This document shows, one piece after another, positions 1-7,682 of a stretch of 13,559 nt of DNA (position 1 is its first letter; each line of letters begins with the position of its first letter). This stretch comes from Chryseobacterium gleum. GTDB taxonomy: Bacteria > Bacteroidota > Bacteroidia > Flavobacteriales_D > Crocinitomicaceae. A program made the position numbers and the translations under genes. Location of the stretch: assembly GCA_945877045.1 (NCBI GenBank), contig CAMCQW010000027.1, forward strand, positions 1 to 13,559. Reading direction: 5' to 3'. The notes beneath the pieces were generated by a model. It was not told the origin of the DNA and made no database searches. It saw only the letters and a program-made list of their open reading frames with translations.

Positions 1-2473
1 CAGAAGCAAACTCAGCGACGAGGATAAAAGATGTTTCTTTAAGGGTTAATTTGCTTTGAACTTTTAATTTTATGTTTTTATATTTCTTCGCCGTAAAGTC
101 TGAAATGTCATTTTTTGCATCGTTGGCATCTTCCTCTTCATCCATTAGAACAATCACGAATTGCGTTACGGCATCATTATAGACAAACATGCTTGGCTTA
201 GGAGTTGGCAAGGGCTCATTTTTCGAAATGCCATTATTGATAATGTCAATCATTTCCTTTGCCCGAATAGCTTGTACAGTTCCTGGCTTTTCTTCTATAA
301 TCCTTGTTAATTTTGGAAGCAAGGATTTTTTATCTTCTGTTAATTGCCCCGCGGCCAAGACATTTAGCAACATGTATTCAGCCCTTAGCGCATTTGATTT
401 GTCCCCATTGACAATTAATTCCGATGCATCGTAAACCCCTTGATACTCTTTCTTTTCATAGCGTGCCACAAGGGTTATGTAATCTTTTTGAGCGGCAATT
501 TTCCCTTCTTTTTGCTTAACAAAAAAGTCAGGGTCTTTGAAATAATTCGCCACATCTGAATTCGGATAATTCTTTATGATGTAGTCTTTATATTGAACAC
601 CTGAGCCATTTTTCTCATTCAATTTATACAATTGAAAAGCCGCGGAAAGATCGGTGTTGCTAATTCTCTTTTTAGCCAATATTTTTTGGAATTGAGCCAT
701 TGCTAACTCATTTTCATTCAGTAGCTCTTTAAAGAGAACTCCCGAAGTATAAAGCGCTTCAATTTCTGATAAAACCGATAGTTCAAAAAGACTATCTGTT
801 AACGGTAATTTCTTTCTCAATCCCTCCACGGTAAGTTCATCGTCCGCTTCGTCAATTACTTGTGCCACAAGGTTGGTGTCTTCTTTGGTTTCTTTATCGT
901 CTGTGAATTCTGTGAAAACAATTTTGCTGGATCGCCTCCAATCGTCTTTATTTTCTCTGTCCCCCCACATTTTACGGAATTCATTAAAGCCTTCCTCTTT
1001 CAATTTCTGATTGTTGAAATACCATTTATTGGTCGCCCCATTTTGGTTGGTGTTCGATTGAGCTTGCAAGGCCAGTAACTTGGCGGCTTCTGCTTCCTTC
1101 CGCTTTTGTTCTTCCGCCTTCATGTCCTTGATTAACTGCTTAAGAAATTCAGTCTGGGCTTTTTCGGGCATTTTAGCAATTCGTTGCACACTGTCTTCGT
1201 AGATTGATTTTTCAAGCGCGTTAACTAAGTCCAGCAATTTAACTGCCTTTGACTTAACTTGTTCCGAATTAGTATAGATGTCAGGCATGCATCGCACACA
1301 AGAATCGTAATATTTTTGGGCGTTGATATAGGATTTTTCATCAAACGAAATATCTCCTAATTTCTCGTAGGATAGCGCTTTTTGACGTTTATTCGTGGTG
1401 GAGTAAAATGCAGAATTCGTATAATAGTTTTTCGCTAGGCTGCTGTTCCCTCTATTCATTTCCAAAGCTGCTTTTGCATAATAAATTTGATCTTTAAAGG
1501 GCGCATTTTTTGCATCCTTTAACATTTTATCAAGGCCTTTGCTCAACTTACTATTATTTCCCAGCATGGCTCTATTCAGTCTTGCATTAAAAGAAACTTC
1601 ATAAAGTGCTGAAGCAGATAGCGCTTTTGAATAATTATATTGTGCCGAATCAATTTGGCCACTCTCCTGGTAAATTTGACCTAAAATAAAATGAAGGCGC
1701 GCTTTGTCTTGTTTGTTATTCGATTTGGCAACAGCATTTGTCAGCGAGAAGGCTGCTTCCCCAAATTGCTTTCTTTTGACTGCTAGATCGGCTTGCGTCT
1801 TGAAAATTTCCAACTGTAAGCCTTTAGACATTTTCGGCGCAACTTCTACCGTTGGGTCTTTCTTTTTAAATAGAGCCAAGACACTTTTCAGGGAACTCTT
1901 TTTTTGAGTAAGCGCAGTTTCTTGGAGTTCATCTAGCAAAAGTTTCGCTTCCGAAAACTTATTTTGCTCAATGTAAATTCTAGCAATCCACAATTCTGCT
2001 ATATATCGCGATGGATCCTTTTGAAAAAAGCGCTTCACGAATTGGAAGTTTTTTAATGCTTTATCATAATCTCTTCGATAAAACATGGCTTTTCCAACCG
2101 TAATCCAATTTTCATCAATCCATTTGTTGTGTTCCGCCTCTTTCATGCTCATGTCCTGCGTACTTGGCATAGAATGGTTCTTTATCACCTTCGAACATTT
2201 CACAATCGCGGTATCAATGGATGGATACATCCCTTTTACTTCTGTTTCGTTAGGTAAGGGGGAAATGGGCAATAAGTCATAAAAATCATCTTTACGACTA
2301 TTGGTAAATGTTAAAAGCGCTTGATTAAGGAGTTCTTCGGCATTAAAATGACCATTGTATTTCGCGGTCATTCCATGAAATGTTCTATTGAGGAACGTAT
2401 TTTTTTCCGTAGAACAGGCCACCAAAATAGCTGTTAAGATTAGTAATAAAGAAAGATGTTTAATAATACCCAT
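1..2473 (-). CDS. sprE: SprE/PorW-family TPR lipoprotein of type IX secretion and gliding (3' end cut by window)
   Basis: The frame is open from ATG at 2473 to the left edge, giving 824 visible codons; the C-terminus lies outside. The N-terminus is a lipoprotein signal: K5 then a hydrophobic stretch (residues 7-19) ending in LVAC, with C20 as the lipidated cysteine. Just after it comes NTFLNRTFHGMTAKYN (about 24-39), which I recognise as the SprE/PorW opening. TPR-like helical pairs run through about 125-430 (e.g. GKAMFYRRDYDKAL near 127-140). A charged Lys/Glu/Ala helix (about 450-466) precedes the family block NKWYFNNQ (W484) and a downstream FRKMWGDRENKDDWRR. A second repeat region follows, and an acidic stretch (DEEEDANDAKND) lies close to the edge. 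In Flavobacterium johnsoniae SprE is needed for gliding and SprB secretion; in Porphyromonas PorW is needed for type IX secretion. It is expected to be a periplasm-facing lipoprotein. It lies 58 bp downstream of yebC. Family is confident; that this strain glides or secretes by T9SS is inference. Confidence 0.85.
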   Translation of the reverse strand, partial: MGIIKHLSLLLILTAILVACSTEKNTFLNRTFHGMTAKYNGHFNAEELLNQALLTFTNSRKDDFYDLLPISPLPNETEVKGMYPSIDTAIVKCSKVIKNHSMPSTQDMSMKEAEHNKWIDENWITVGKAMFYRRDYDKALKNFQFVKRFFQKDPSRYIAELWIARIYIEQNKFSEAKLLLDELQETALTQKKSSLKSVLALFKKKDPTVEVAPKMSKGLQLEIFKTQADLAVKRKQFGEAAFSLTNAVAKSNNKQDKARLHFILGQIYQESGQIDSAQYNYSKALSASALYEVSFNARLNRAMLGNNSKLSKGLDKMLKDAKNAPFKDQIYYAKAALEMNRGNSSLAKNYYTNSAFYSTTNKRQKALSYEKLGDISFDEKSYINAQKYYDSCVRCMPDIYTNSEQVKSKAVKLLDLVNALEKSIYEDSVQRIAKMPEKAQTEFLKQLIKDMKAEEQKRKEAEAAKLLALQAQSNTNQNGATNKWYFNNQKLKEEGFNEFRKMWGDRENKDDWRRSSKIVFTEFTDDKETKEDTNLVAQVIDEADDELTVEGLRKKLPLTDSLFELSVLSEIEALYTSGVLFKELLNENELAMAQFQKILAKKRISNTDLSAAFQLYKLNEKNGSGVQYKDYIIKNYPNSDVANYFKDPDFFVKQKEGKIAAQKDYITLVARYEKKEYQGVYDASELIVNGDKSNALRAEYMLLNVLAAGQLTEDKKSLLPKLTRIIEEKPGTVQAIRAKEMIDIINNGISKNEPLPTPKPSMFVYNDAVTQFVIVLMDEEEDANDAKNDISDFTAKKYKNIKLKVQSKLTLKETSFILVAEFAS

Positions 2474-2531
2474 TTAAAAAAATCAATTGCGGTAACTAAA
2501 AAAATAGCTATTTAGTATATTGGACACTAAA

Positions 2532-3242
2532 TTAAGCAATGTTTGTAAAGACTTGCTGAATATCGTCATCATCCTCAATTTTATCGAGCATTTTTTCAAT
2601 ATCCACCATTTGTTCTTCTGTAAACTCAACCGGTGTAGTAGAAAAGCGGCTTAAACTAGATTTTTGAACTTCTATTTGCAAATCTTCCAGCGCTTTAGAC
2701 AAGCTGCCGAAGGCTGAATAATCGCCATATACGAAGAGTTGCCCTTCTTCCACTTCTATTTCTTGACAGCCCGCATCAATTAAATCGAGCTCTAACATTT
2801 CAGGATCTATATTTTCCGTGATATTGATTTCAAAGACGCTTTTTCGTTCAAACATAAATTCAAGCGATCCAGTAGGTACAATTCCACCATTGGCTTTGTT
2901 AAAATACGACTTTACATTAGCGACGGTCCGCGTTGGATTATCGGTGGCGCATTCCACGAAAACTAAAACGCCGTGTGGGCCTTTTCCTTCATAATTCACT
3001 TCAGTAAACGAGGCAATATCCTTTTGAGCGGCTCTTTTTATTGCTGCATCGATATTGTCTTTTGGCATGTTTTCAGACTTCGCGTTCTGAATTGCGGTCC
3101 GTAGTTTTGCATTGGTAGCTGGCTCCATGCCGCCCTCCTTGGCCGCCATGGTAATTGCCTTTCCTAATTTAGGAAAAATTTTAGACATCTTGCCCCACCT
3201 TTTTTCCTTTGCTGCTCGTCGGTATTCAAACGCTCTTCCCAT
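2532..3242 (-). CDS. yebC: YebC/PmpR (TACO1) family protein
   Basis: The product is 236 residues, a normal length for the family. It begins MGRAFEYRRAAKEKRWGKMS, the Bacteroidota form of the YebC N-terminus, followed by the conserved helical domain with AAKEGGMEP (33-41) and AIQNAKSENMPKDNI (50-64), then YEGKGPHGV (84-92) and ATDNPTRT (99-106). The C-terminus is acidic (EDDDD) near the end. Family members were long annotated as transcription regulators. More recent work on bacterial and mitochondrial (TACO1) members places them at the ribosome, easing translation through proline-rich stretches; which role applies here is not visible. ATG at 3242 is the natural start because the conserved N-terminus begins there. 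A good Bacteroidota-type promoter lies in the 55 bp separating it from engB, so it is probably transcribed independently. Cytoplasmic. Confidence 0.93.
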   Translation of the reverse strand: MGRAFEYRRAAKEKRWGKMSKIFPKLGKAITMAAKEGGMEPATNAKLRTAIQNAKSENMPKDNIDAAIKRAAQKDIASFTEVNYEGKGPHGVLVFVECATDNPTRTVANVKSYFNKANGGIVPTGSLEFMFERKSVFEINITENIDPEMLELDLIDAGCQEIEVEEGQLFVYGDYSAFGSLSKALEDLQIEVQKSSLSRFSTTPVEFTEEQMVDIEKMLDKIEDDDDIQQVFTNIA

Positions 3243-3258
3243 TCTATTACAATTTTGT

Positions 3259-3290
3259 CAAAGTTAAAAATTTCAAGTTTGAAAGTCAAG
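3259..3290 (-). promoter_or_regulatory. Predicted sigma-A promoter of yebC
   Basis: Reading the minus strand, CTTG (3290-3287) is followed after 20 nt by TAACTTTG (3266-3259), which matches the Bacteroidota -7 box TAnnTTTG exactly, with a TTG -33 element at accepted spacing. Transcription would begin roughly at 3253-3256, leaving a leader of only about 10-15 nt before the yebC ATG. This is the best promoter match in the window. It is a pattern match, with no experimental support. Confidence 0.6.
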
Positions 3291-3297
3291 AGAAAAG

Positions 3298-3894
3298 CTA
3301 AGACATGCTTAGAATTTGACTTATATAATTTAATATTGGTTCATTACCAAATCCAGATACACTCGATGTGGTATAAATCGGAGGCAATTCCTCCCACGTA
3401 AGTAACATTTCTTTTTTGAATTTCAGGAGGTTTTTTTGAAGCGCAGAACTTGACAGCTTATCTATTTTTGTAAAAACCATTACAAAAGGAAGTTGTTTTT
3501 CCCCGCACCAGTTAATGAATTCCATGTCAATTTTTTGAGGCTCTAAGCGGGAATCCAAGAGGACAAAAATGTTCATCAAGGTTTTTCTTTTCGTGAGGTA
3601 ATCCGCGATAAATTTTTCCCACGTAGACCGGGCAGACTTAGATGCTTTGGCATACCCATAACCTGGCAAATCGACTAAGTACCATTCATCGTTGATGACA
3701 AAATGATTTATTAATTGCGTTTTCCCTGGAGTAGAGGAAATTTTTGCCAGCTTTTTATTTCCTGTTAATAGGTTTATTAAGGAAGACTTTCCCACATTCG
3801 ACCTTCCAATAAATGCAAACTCAGGTTTGCCATCTTCAGGACATTTTTTGTGGTCTGTATTAGAAACAACAAAAGAAACCGATTTAATTTTCAT
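3298..3894 (-). CDS. engB: EngB/YsxC (YihA) ribosome-biogenesis GTPase
   Basis: The product is 198 residues, typical of EngB, an essential GTPase in many bacteria that acts in assembly of the large ribosomal subunit. All five GTP-binding motifs are intact: G1 GRSNVGKS (30-37), G2 within TPGKTQ (55-60), G3 DLPG (75-78) followed by the family's YGYAK, G4 TKID (142-145) and G5 TSS (176-178). The single-domain length separates it from Era and EngA/Der. The ATG at 3894 sits four bases after a TACCTTTG box, so the message may be leaderless. It lies between leuS (169-bp gap containing a hairpin) and yebC (55-bp gap containing a promoter), so it is probably a monocistronic or short unit. Cytoplasmic. 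Confidence 0.96.
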   Translation of the reverse strand: MKIKSVSFVVSNTDHKKCPEDGKPEFAFIGRSNVGKSSLINLLTGNKKLAKISSTPGKTQLINHFVINDEWYLVDLPGYGYAKASKSARSTWEKFIADYLTKRKTLMNIFVLLDSRLEPQKIDMEFINWCGEKQLPFVMVFTKIDKLSSSALQKNLLKFKKEMLLTWEELPPIYTTSSVSGFGNEPILNYISQILSMS

Positions 3895-3898
3895 AAAT

Positions 3899-3906
3899 CA
3901 AAGGTA
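3899..3906 (-). promoter_or_regulatory. Candidate -7 box for a leaderless engB transcript
   Basis: Minus-strand TACCTTTG matches TAnnTTTG exactly and is separated from the engB ATG by only ATTT, so initiation at the usual distance would fall at or next to the start codon. No proper TTG -33 element lies 17-23 nt upstream; only a weak TTA at 23 nt is present, and a TTG lies too far away (about 31 nt). It may therefore be a chance match. Confidence 0.3.
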
Positions 3907-4005
3907 GTCTTTATTTTTTTTAGTGGGTTTAAGCACACAACTCACTTGTCAAGGATTCCACGACAACTGCTAAAGACGAAAAATCAAAACAAAGAAAGAA
4001 GGCGA

Positions 4006-4034
4006 TCAGTTGGTTAGTAATACTACCCAACTGA
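4006..4034 (-). terminator. Hairpin downstream of leuS, probable transcription terminator
   Basis: An inverted repeat begins 30 bp after the leuS stop. The outer arms TCAGTTGG (4006-4013) and CCAACTGA (4027-4034) pair over 8 bp; after one mismatch the inner arms TAGTA and TACTA (4015-4019, 4021-4025) can continue the stem to a very small loop. On the minus strand a pyrimidine-rich run with several T tracts follows (about 4005-3976), although the U tract does not start immediately at the stem. Position and symmetry favour a leuS terminator; the lack of a canonical adjacent U run keeps confidence moderate. Confidence 0.5.
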
Positions 4035-4063
4035 AATTAATTGCAGCAGACGGTAAACTGCGT

Positions 4064-6841
4064 TTAGCACACAACATTTACAATTTTCCCCTTAACGAAA
4101 ATCACTTTTTTCGGGGTTTTTCCTTCTAAGTGTTTTTGGGTGTTTTCGAGGCCCATGATAAGTTCGATTACTTCATTTTCCGGAAGATGTAGGTCAATGG
4201 ATTGGGTGAAGCGCATTTTTCCATTAAAAGAAATGGGGTATTCATAGCTTGCTTCAACTAACATGGCTTCATCGTAAACTGGAAAGCTTGCCAAGGCACA
4301 TCCACCCGATGGAAGTCCTAGTTTTTCCCATAGTTCTTCCGCCGCATGTGGTGCATACGGAGAGAGTAAGACTAATAAGGGCTGCAGGATTTGTTTGTGA
4401 TTACATTTCAACTCTGTTAATTCATTAACTGCAATCATTAAGGTAGAAACGACCGTATTAAATGAGTAGCGATCCAAATCGTCTTGTATTTTACGAATCG
4501 TTTTATGAAGCACTTTCCACATTTCTTTGGTTGGGTCTTCCTCTAAAGTGCTCCACGAACCAGTTGCATCAAGAAACAAGCGGGTTGTTTTTTTCAAAAA
4601 ACCATGTACTCCTGTGATTCCTTTTGTGTCCCACGGTTTACTTTGTTCCAATGGGCCTAAGAACATTTCGTACATTCTAAGGGTATCCGCGCCAAACTTC
4701 TCCACGAGGGCGTCAGGCGTTTGTACATTGAATTTAGATTTTGACATCTTTTCCACCTCAAAACCGCAGCAATACGTGCCGTCATCTTCTAGAATGAAGG
4801 TGGCATCAGCGTATTCCGGCAACCAATTTTTAAACTCCTGAAGATTCAATTTATCATTGTCCACTAAGTTCACGTCCACATGAAGTTGATCGGTGGGGTA
4901 GTCCTTCTTTTTATTCAAGGAAACGAAGGTGTTCTCCCCTTTGATCCGGTAAACGAAGCTACTTCGTCCCAAAATCATTCCTTGATTAATCAACTTCTTG
5001 AATGGCTCATTGAAAGGGATGAAGCCCATATCATAGAGGAATTTGGTCCAAAAGCGGGCATAGAGGAGGTGTCCCGTAGCGTGCTCGTTTCCACCAATGT
5101 ACAAGTCCACGTTTTTCCAATACGCCACTTTATCTTTCCCAACAAAAGAGTCTTTGTTTTCCGGGTCTAAATAACGTAGAAAATACCACGAACTCCCTGC
5201 CCATCCTGGCATCGTGTTGTATTCCATCCGATCTCCTTGAAAGAAGTTCCAGTCTTCCTTTTTTGAACGAGCCAAAGGCGGTTCTCCAGATTCTGTAGGT
5301 AAATAGGCATCTACATTCGGAAGTTCAATAGGAAGATTTTCGTCCGCAATCATTTTTGGAATACCATTTTCATAATAGACCGGGAAAGGTTCTCCCCAAT
5401 ACCGTTGTCTTGAAAACACGGCATCCCGAAGTCGAAAATTCACTTTTCGATTTCCTCGATTTGCTTCTTCAATTTTTTGACAAGCAAAGGTAATTGCTTC
5501 TTTAATTTCTAGTCCGTCTAAGAAGCTGGAATTCTCAATAATCCCTACTTTTTCTCCGTACGCCTCTTCTTCAAGATCAATCCCTTTAAACACATTGATG
5601 ATCGGTAAATTGAAATGTTTAGCGAAGCTGTAATCTCTTTGGTCACCACAAGGAACAGACATAACGGCTCCGGTTCCATAAGTAGACAAGACATAGTCGG
5701 CTGTCCAAATAGGAATGCTAGTTTTGTTGAAAGGATGAATTACAAATGCGCCCGTAAACATACCCGAAATATGATGAACATCCGCTTGGCGATCACGTTC
5801 CGTTCTTTTCGAAACCGATAACTGATAGTTTTTGACCTCCTCTTTGTGTTCTTCTGTAACAATTTGTTCTAAAAACGGATGTTCAGGGGCAAGTACCATA
5901 AAAGTAACGCCAAACAAGGTGTCGGGCCTTGTTGTAAAAATCTCAAGTGCTAGGTCATTGTGGCCCTCCACGTCAAAAAAGACGGTTGCCCCCTCGGATT
6001 TCCCGATCCAATTGCGCTGTTGTTCTTTTATCGCATCGGACCAATCCAGCTCATCTAAACCAGAAAGAAGTCGATCTGCGTATGCCTTGATCCGCATGGA
6101 CCACTGCATCATTTTCTTTTGTTCAACCGGATGACTACCACGGACCGATAAGCCACTTATAATTTCATCATTTGCCAACACCGTCCCTAGTTTTGGGCAC
6201 CAATTCACCCATGTTTCCGATAAAAAAGCAAGCCGATATGATTGCAGCACCTCTTCTTGTTCCACGTCATTCCAACTATTCCATTCTTCCGCAGTGAACA
6301 TCTTTTCGTAATCTGAGAAAGCATTCACCCCTTGATTTCCATTCATTGAAAACGCCGCGGTTAATTCCTCCATTGGATACGCTTTGTCAGAAGAGGTATT
6401 GTAATATGCATTAAAAAACTGTTTAAAAATCCATTGCGTCCAGCGGTAATAATCAGGAGAAGATGTTTTTACCTGCCTTGTCCAATCGTATGAAAAACCT
6501 AAACGATCTAGTTGCTGTCTATATCTGGCAATATTTTGTTCGGTAGTAATAGCAGGGTGCTGACCGGTTTGAATCGCATATTGTTCCGCGGGTAATCCGA
6601 ATGAGTCATAGCCCATTGGATGCAACACATTGAAGCCTTTCAAGCGCTTATACCTGGCATAGATATCTGACGCAATATACCCCAGGGGATGCCCAACATG
6701 CAGGCCTGCACCAGAAGGATAGGGAAACATGTCCAAGACATAATACTTCGGCTTATTAGGATCTTCAAGCACTTTATTGCTGTGGTTTTCCAACCAATAC
6801 AATTGCCATTTTTTATCTATCGCTTGAAAATCGATTTCCAT
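4064..6841 (-). CDS. leuS: Leucyl-tRNA synthetase
   Basis: The product is 925 residues and charges tRNA-Leu with leucine in the cytoplasm. Class I signatures are intact: HVGH (48-51, the HIGH motif) preceded by PYPSGAGL, and KMSKS (698-702). The CP1 editing domain is present with TTRPDTLFG (303-311) and GTGAVMSVPCGDQRD; the Asp residues of the DQRD block that handles mischarged leucine analogues are kept. Bacteroidota-type insertions explain a length above the roughly 860 residues of E. coli LeuRS: one near 150-200 (includes FTAEEWNSWN) ahead of the WVNWCP block, and one before KMSKS. The C-terminal anticodon-binding and tail region ends GKIVNVVC. ATG at 6841 gives the expected short N-terminal segment before the catalytic core. 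It has its own promoter-like box and a downstream hairpin, so it is probably a separate unit from the glycosyltransferase cluster. Confidence 0.98.
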   Translation of the reverse strand: MEIDFQAIDKKWQLYWLENHSNKVLEDPNKPKYYVLDMFPYPSGAGLHVGHPLGYIASDIYARYKRLKGFNVLHPMGYDSFGLPAEQYAIQTGQHPAITTEQNIARYRQQLDRLGFSYDWTRQVKTSSPDYYRWTQWIFKQFFNAYYNTSSDKAYPMEELTAAFSMNGNQGVNAFSDYEKMFTAEEWNSWNDVEQEEVLQSYRLAFLSETWVNWCPKLGTVLANDEIISGLSVRGSHPVEQKKMMQWSMRIKAYADRLLSGLDELDWSDAIKEQQRNWIGKSEGATVFFDVEGHNDLALEIFTTRPDTLFGVTFMVLAPEHPFLEQIVTEEHKEEVKNYQLSVSKRTERDRQADVHHISGMFTGAFVIHPFNKTSIPIWTADYVLSTYGTGAVMSVPCGDQRDYSFAKHFNLPIINVFKGIDLEEEAYGEKVGIIENSSFLDGLEIKEAITFACQKIEEANRGNRKVNFRLRDAVFSRQRYWGEPFPVYYENGIPKMIADENLPIELPNVDAYLPTESGEPPLARSKKEDWNFFQGDRMEYNTMPGWAGSSWYFLRYLDPENKDSFVGKDKVAYWKNVDLYIGGNEHATGHLLYARFWTKFLYDMGFIPFNEPFKKLINQGMILGRSSFVYRIKGENTFVSLNKKKDYPTDQLHVDVNLVDNDKLNLQEFKNWLPEYADATFILEDDGTYCCGFEVEKMSKSKFNVQTPDALVEKFGADTLRMYEMFLGPLEQSKPWDTKGITGVHGFLKKTTRLFLDATGSWSTLEEDPTKEMWKVLHKTIRKIQDDLDRYSFNTVVSTLMIAVNELTELKCNHKQILQPLLVLLSPYAPHAAEELWEKLGLPSGGCALASFPVYDEAMLVEASYEYPISFNGKMRFTQSIDLHLPENEVIELIMGLENTQKHLEGKTPKKVIFVKGKIVNVVC

Positions 6842-6861
6842 ATTCTGCTTTCTTCAAGGCA

Positions 6862-6891
6862 CAAAGATAACTAAATCTCCTTGCAGATTAA
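6862..6891 (-). promoter_or_regulatory. Predicted sigma-A promoter of leuS
   Basis: On the minus strand TATCTTTG (6869-6862) matches TAnnTTTG exactly; 19 nt upstream is TTA (6891-6889), one base off the TTG -33 element. The expected start is about 15 nt before the leuS ATG. The -33 element overlaps the stop codon of the UbiA-like gene, so the promoter fills almost the whole 46-bp gap. Confidence 0.45.
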
Positions 6892-7682
6892 CGGAAATAA
6901 ACTTGCAAAATAAATGCTGAAAGTCCAAATGCGGCCAATGTTCGATCCGTGTAAAGGTCCTTTTTCAATACAAAAAATTGAAACAGATAGTATAGAAAAA
7001 CCAAGGAGGAGAAGAGCGCTGCGATGAAAAACAGGGGGCCATAAAAATATAGATTTACTATCCCAAAAGTAATCAAGCCGAAAAGAATTAGAATAAGTAA
7101 GGCTTTTCTGGGCAGCACTTGAGGGAGCGTTTTTAATTCAATGGGGTCAATGCGTAAATCCCTGAAATCGGATGCAACTGCAAGCACATAGAAAAGAATA
7201 AAAAAGAAACTGCCATTGTAAAACGCCTTATTCGCATAGCTCATTGGCAAAGCGCAACACAAGCTGGTCCAAGACAGCGCGATAAAAAATGACTTCAAAT
7301 ACGGAATACTTCTAATACTAAATTTAGGCTGGAAAACGGAATAGGAAAGGCACATGAAGAACAAGATGCTTAAAAGGAAGTATTCACTCCAACGAAAATG
7401 TAATGAAATTCCAATTCCTAAAAAGGAGAGCGTTGCCACAAAAAATAGGATGCGTGTAGGAAGAAAACGCAAGGATTGAATACTAGCGTATGACCCTTTC
7501 TCGCGCAGCCACTTAACCAATTTATGTGTATTGTAAGCCAGAAAAACCGCTAAGGAAATAAAAACACAAAGCAATCCTTTCTTTTCATTGGAGTAAGGAA
7601 GTGTATATGAAATGAGGCCTGCGGATAAGGCCAATAAAAAATAATGGTTCTTAAAGAAATGCCCTAATCTAGCGAATTTCAT
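6888..7682 (-). CDS. UbiA-superfamily-like integral membrane protein with degenerate first motif
   Basis: The product is 264 residues, strongly hydrophobic, with roughly eight predicted membrane spans. Features typical of UbiA-type prenyltransferases are present: LKSFFIALSW (129-138), a second Asp-rich motif DFRDLRID (D172, D175, D179) at the end of a span, and KTLPQVLPRKA (184-194), which resembles the family's TLP-then-Gly loop. The first Asp-rich motif, normally NDxxDxxxD, is reduced to NTHKLVKW (51-58): the Asn is kept but both Asp residues are gone. Canonical members use both motifs to hold Mg-diphosphate of a prenyl donor, so this protein either binds its substrate differently or has another role. 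Its start overlaps the GT9 gene by 14 bp, implying translational coupling and a shared task, perhaps in a lipid-linked glycan. The superfamily call is from motif recognition only; substrate unknown. Confidence 0.6.
   Translation of the reverse strand: MKFARLGHFFKNHYFLLALSAGLISYTLPYSNEKKGLLCVFISLAVFLAYNTHKLVKWLREKGSYASIQSLRFLPTRILFFVATLSFLGIGISLHFRWSEYFLLSILFFMCLSYSVFQPKFSIRSIPYLKSFFIALSWTSLCCALPMSYANKAFYNGSFFFILFYVLAVASDFRDLRIDPIELKTLPQVLPRKALLILILFGLITFGIVNLYFYGPLFFIAALFSSLVFLYYLFQFFVLKKDLYTDRTLAAFGLSAFILQVYFR

Noticed and set aside
189..2282. Several plus-strand open frames of 65-81 codons opposite sprE
   Set aside because: They lie antisense to a continuous, recognisable lipoprotein gene, resemble no family I know, and have no promoter or ribosome-site support.
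2495..2516. Inverted repeat ACTAAA...TTTAGT enclosing the palindrome AAATAGCTATTT between yebC and sprE
   Set aside because: All-AT arms with at most six pairs and either a 10-nt loop or a self-complementary core are expected by chance in AT-rich spacers; too weak to call a terminator or operator.
4527..6134. Plus-strand open frames of 68-104 codons opposite leuS
   Set aside because: The minus-strand LeuRS frame is complete with all catalytic motifs; the opposite frames are Ser/Val/Phe-rich shadow translations with no recognisable domain.
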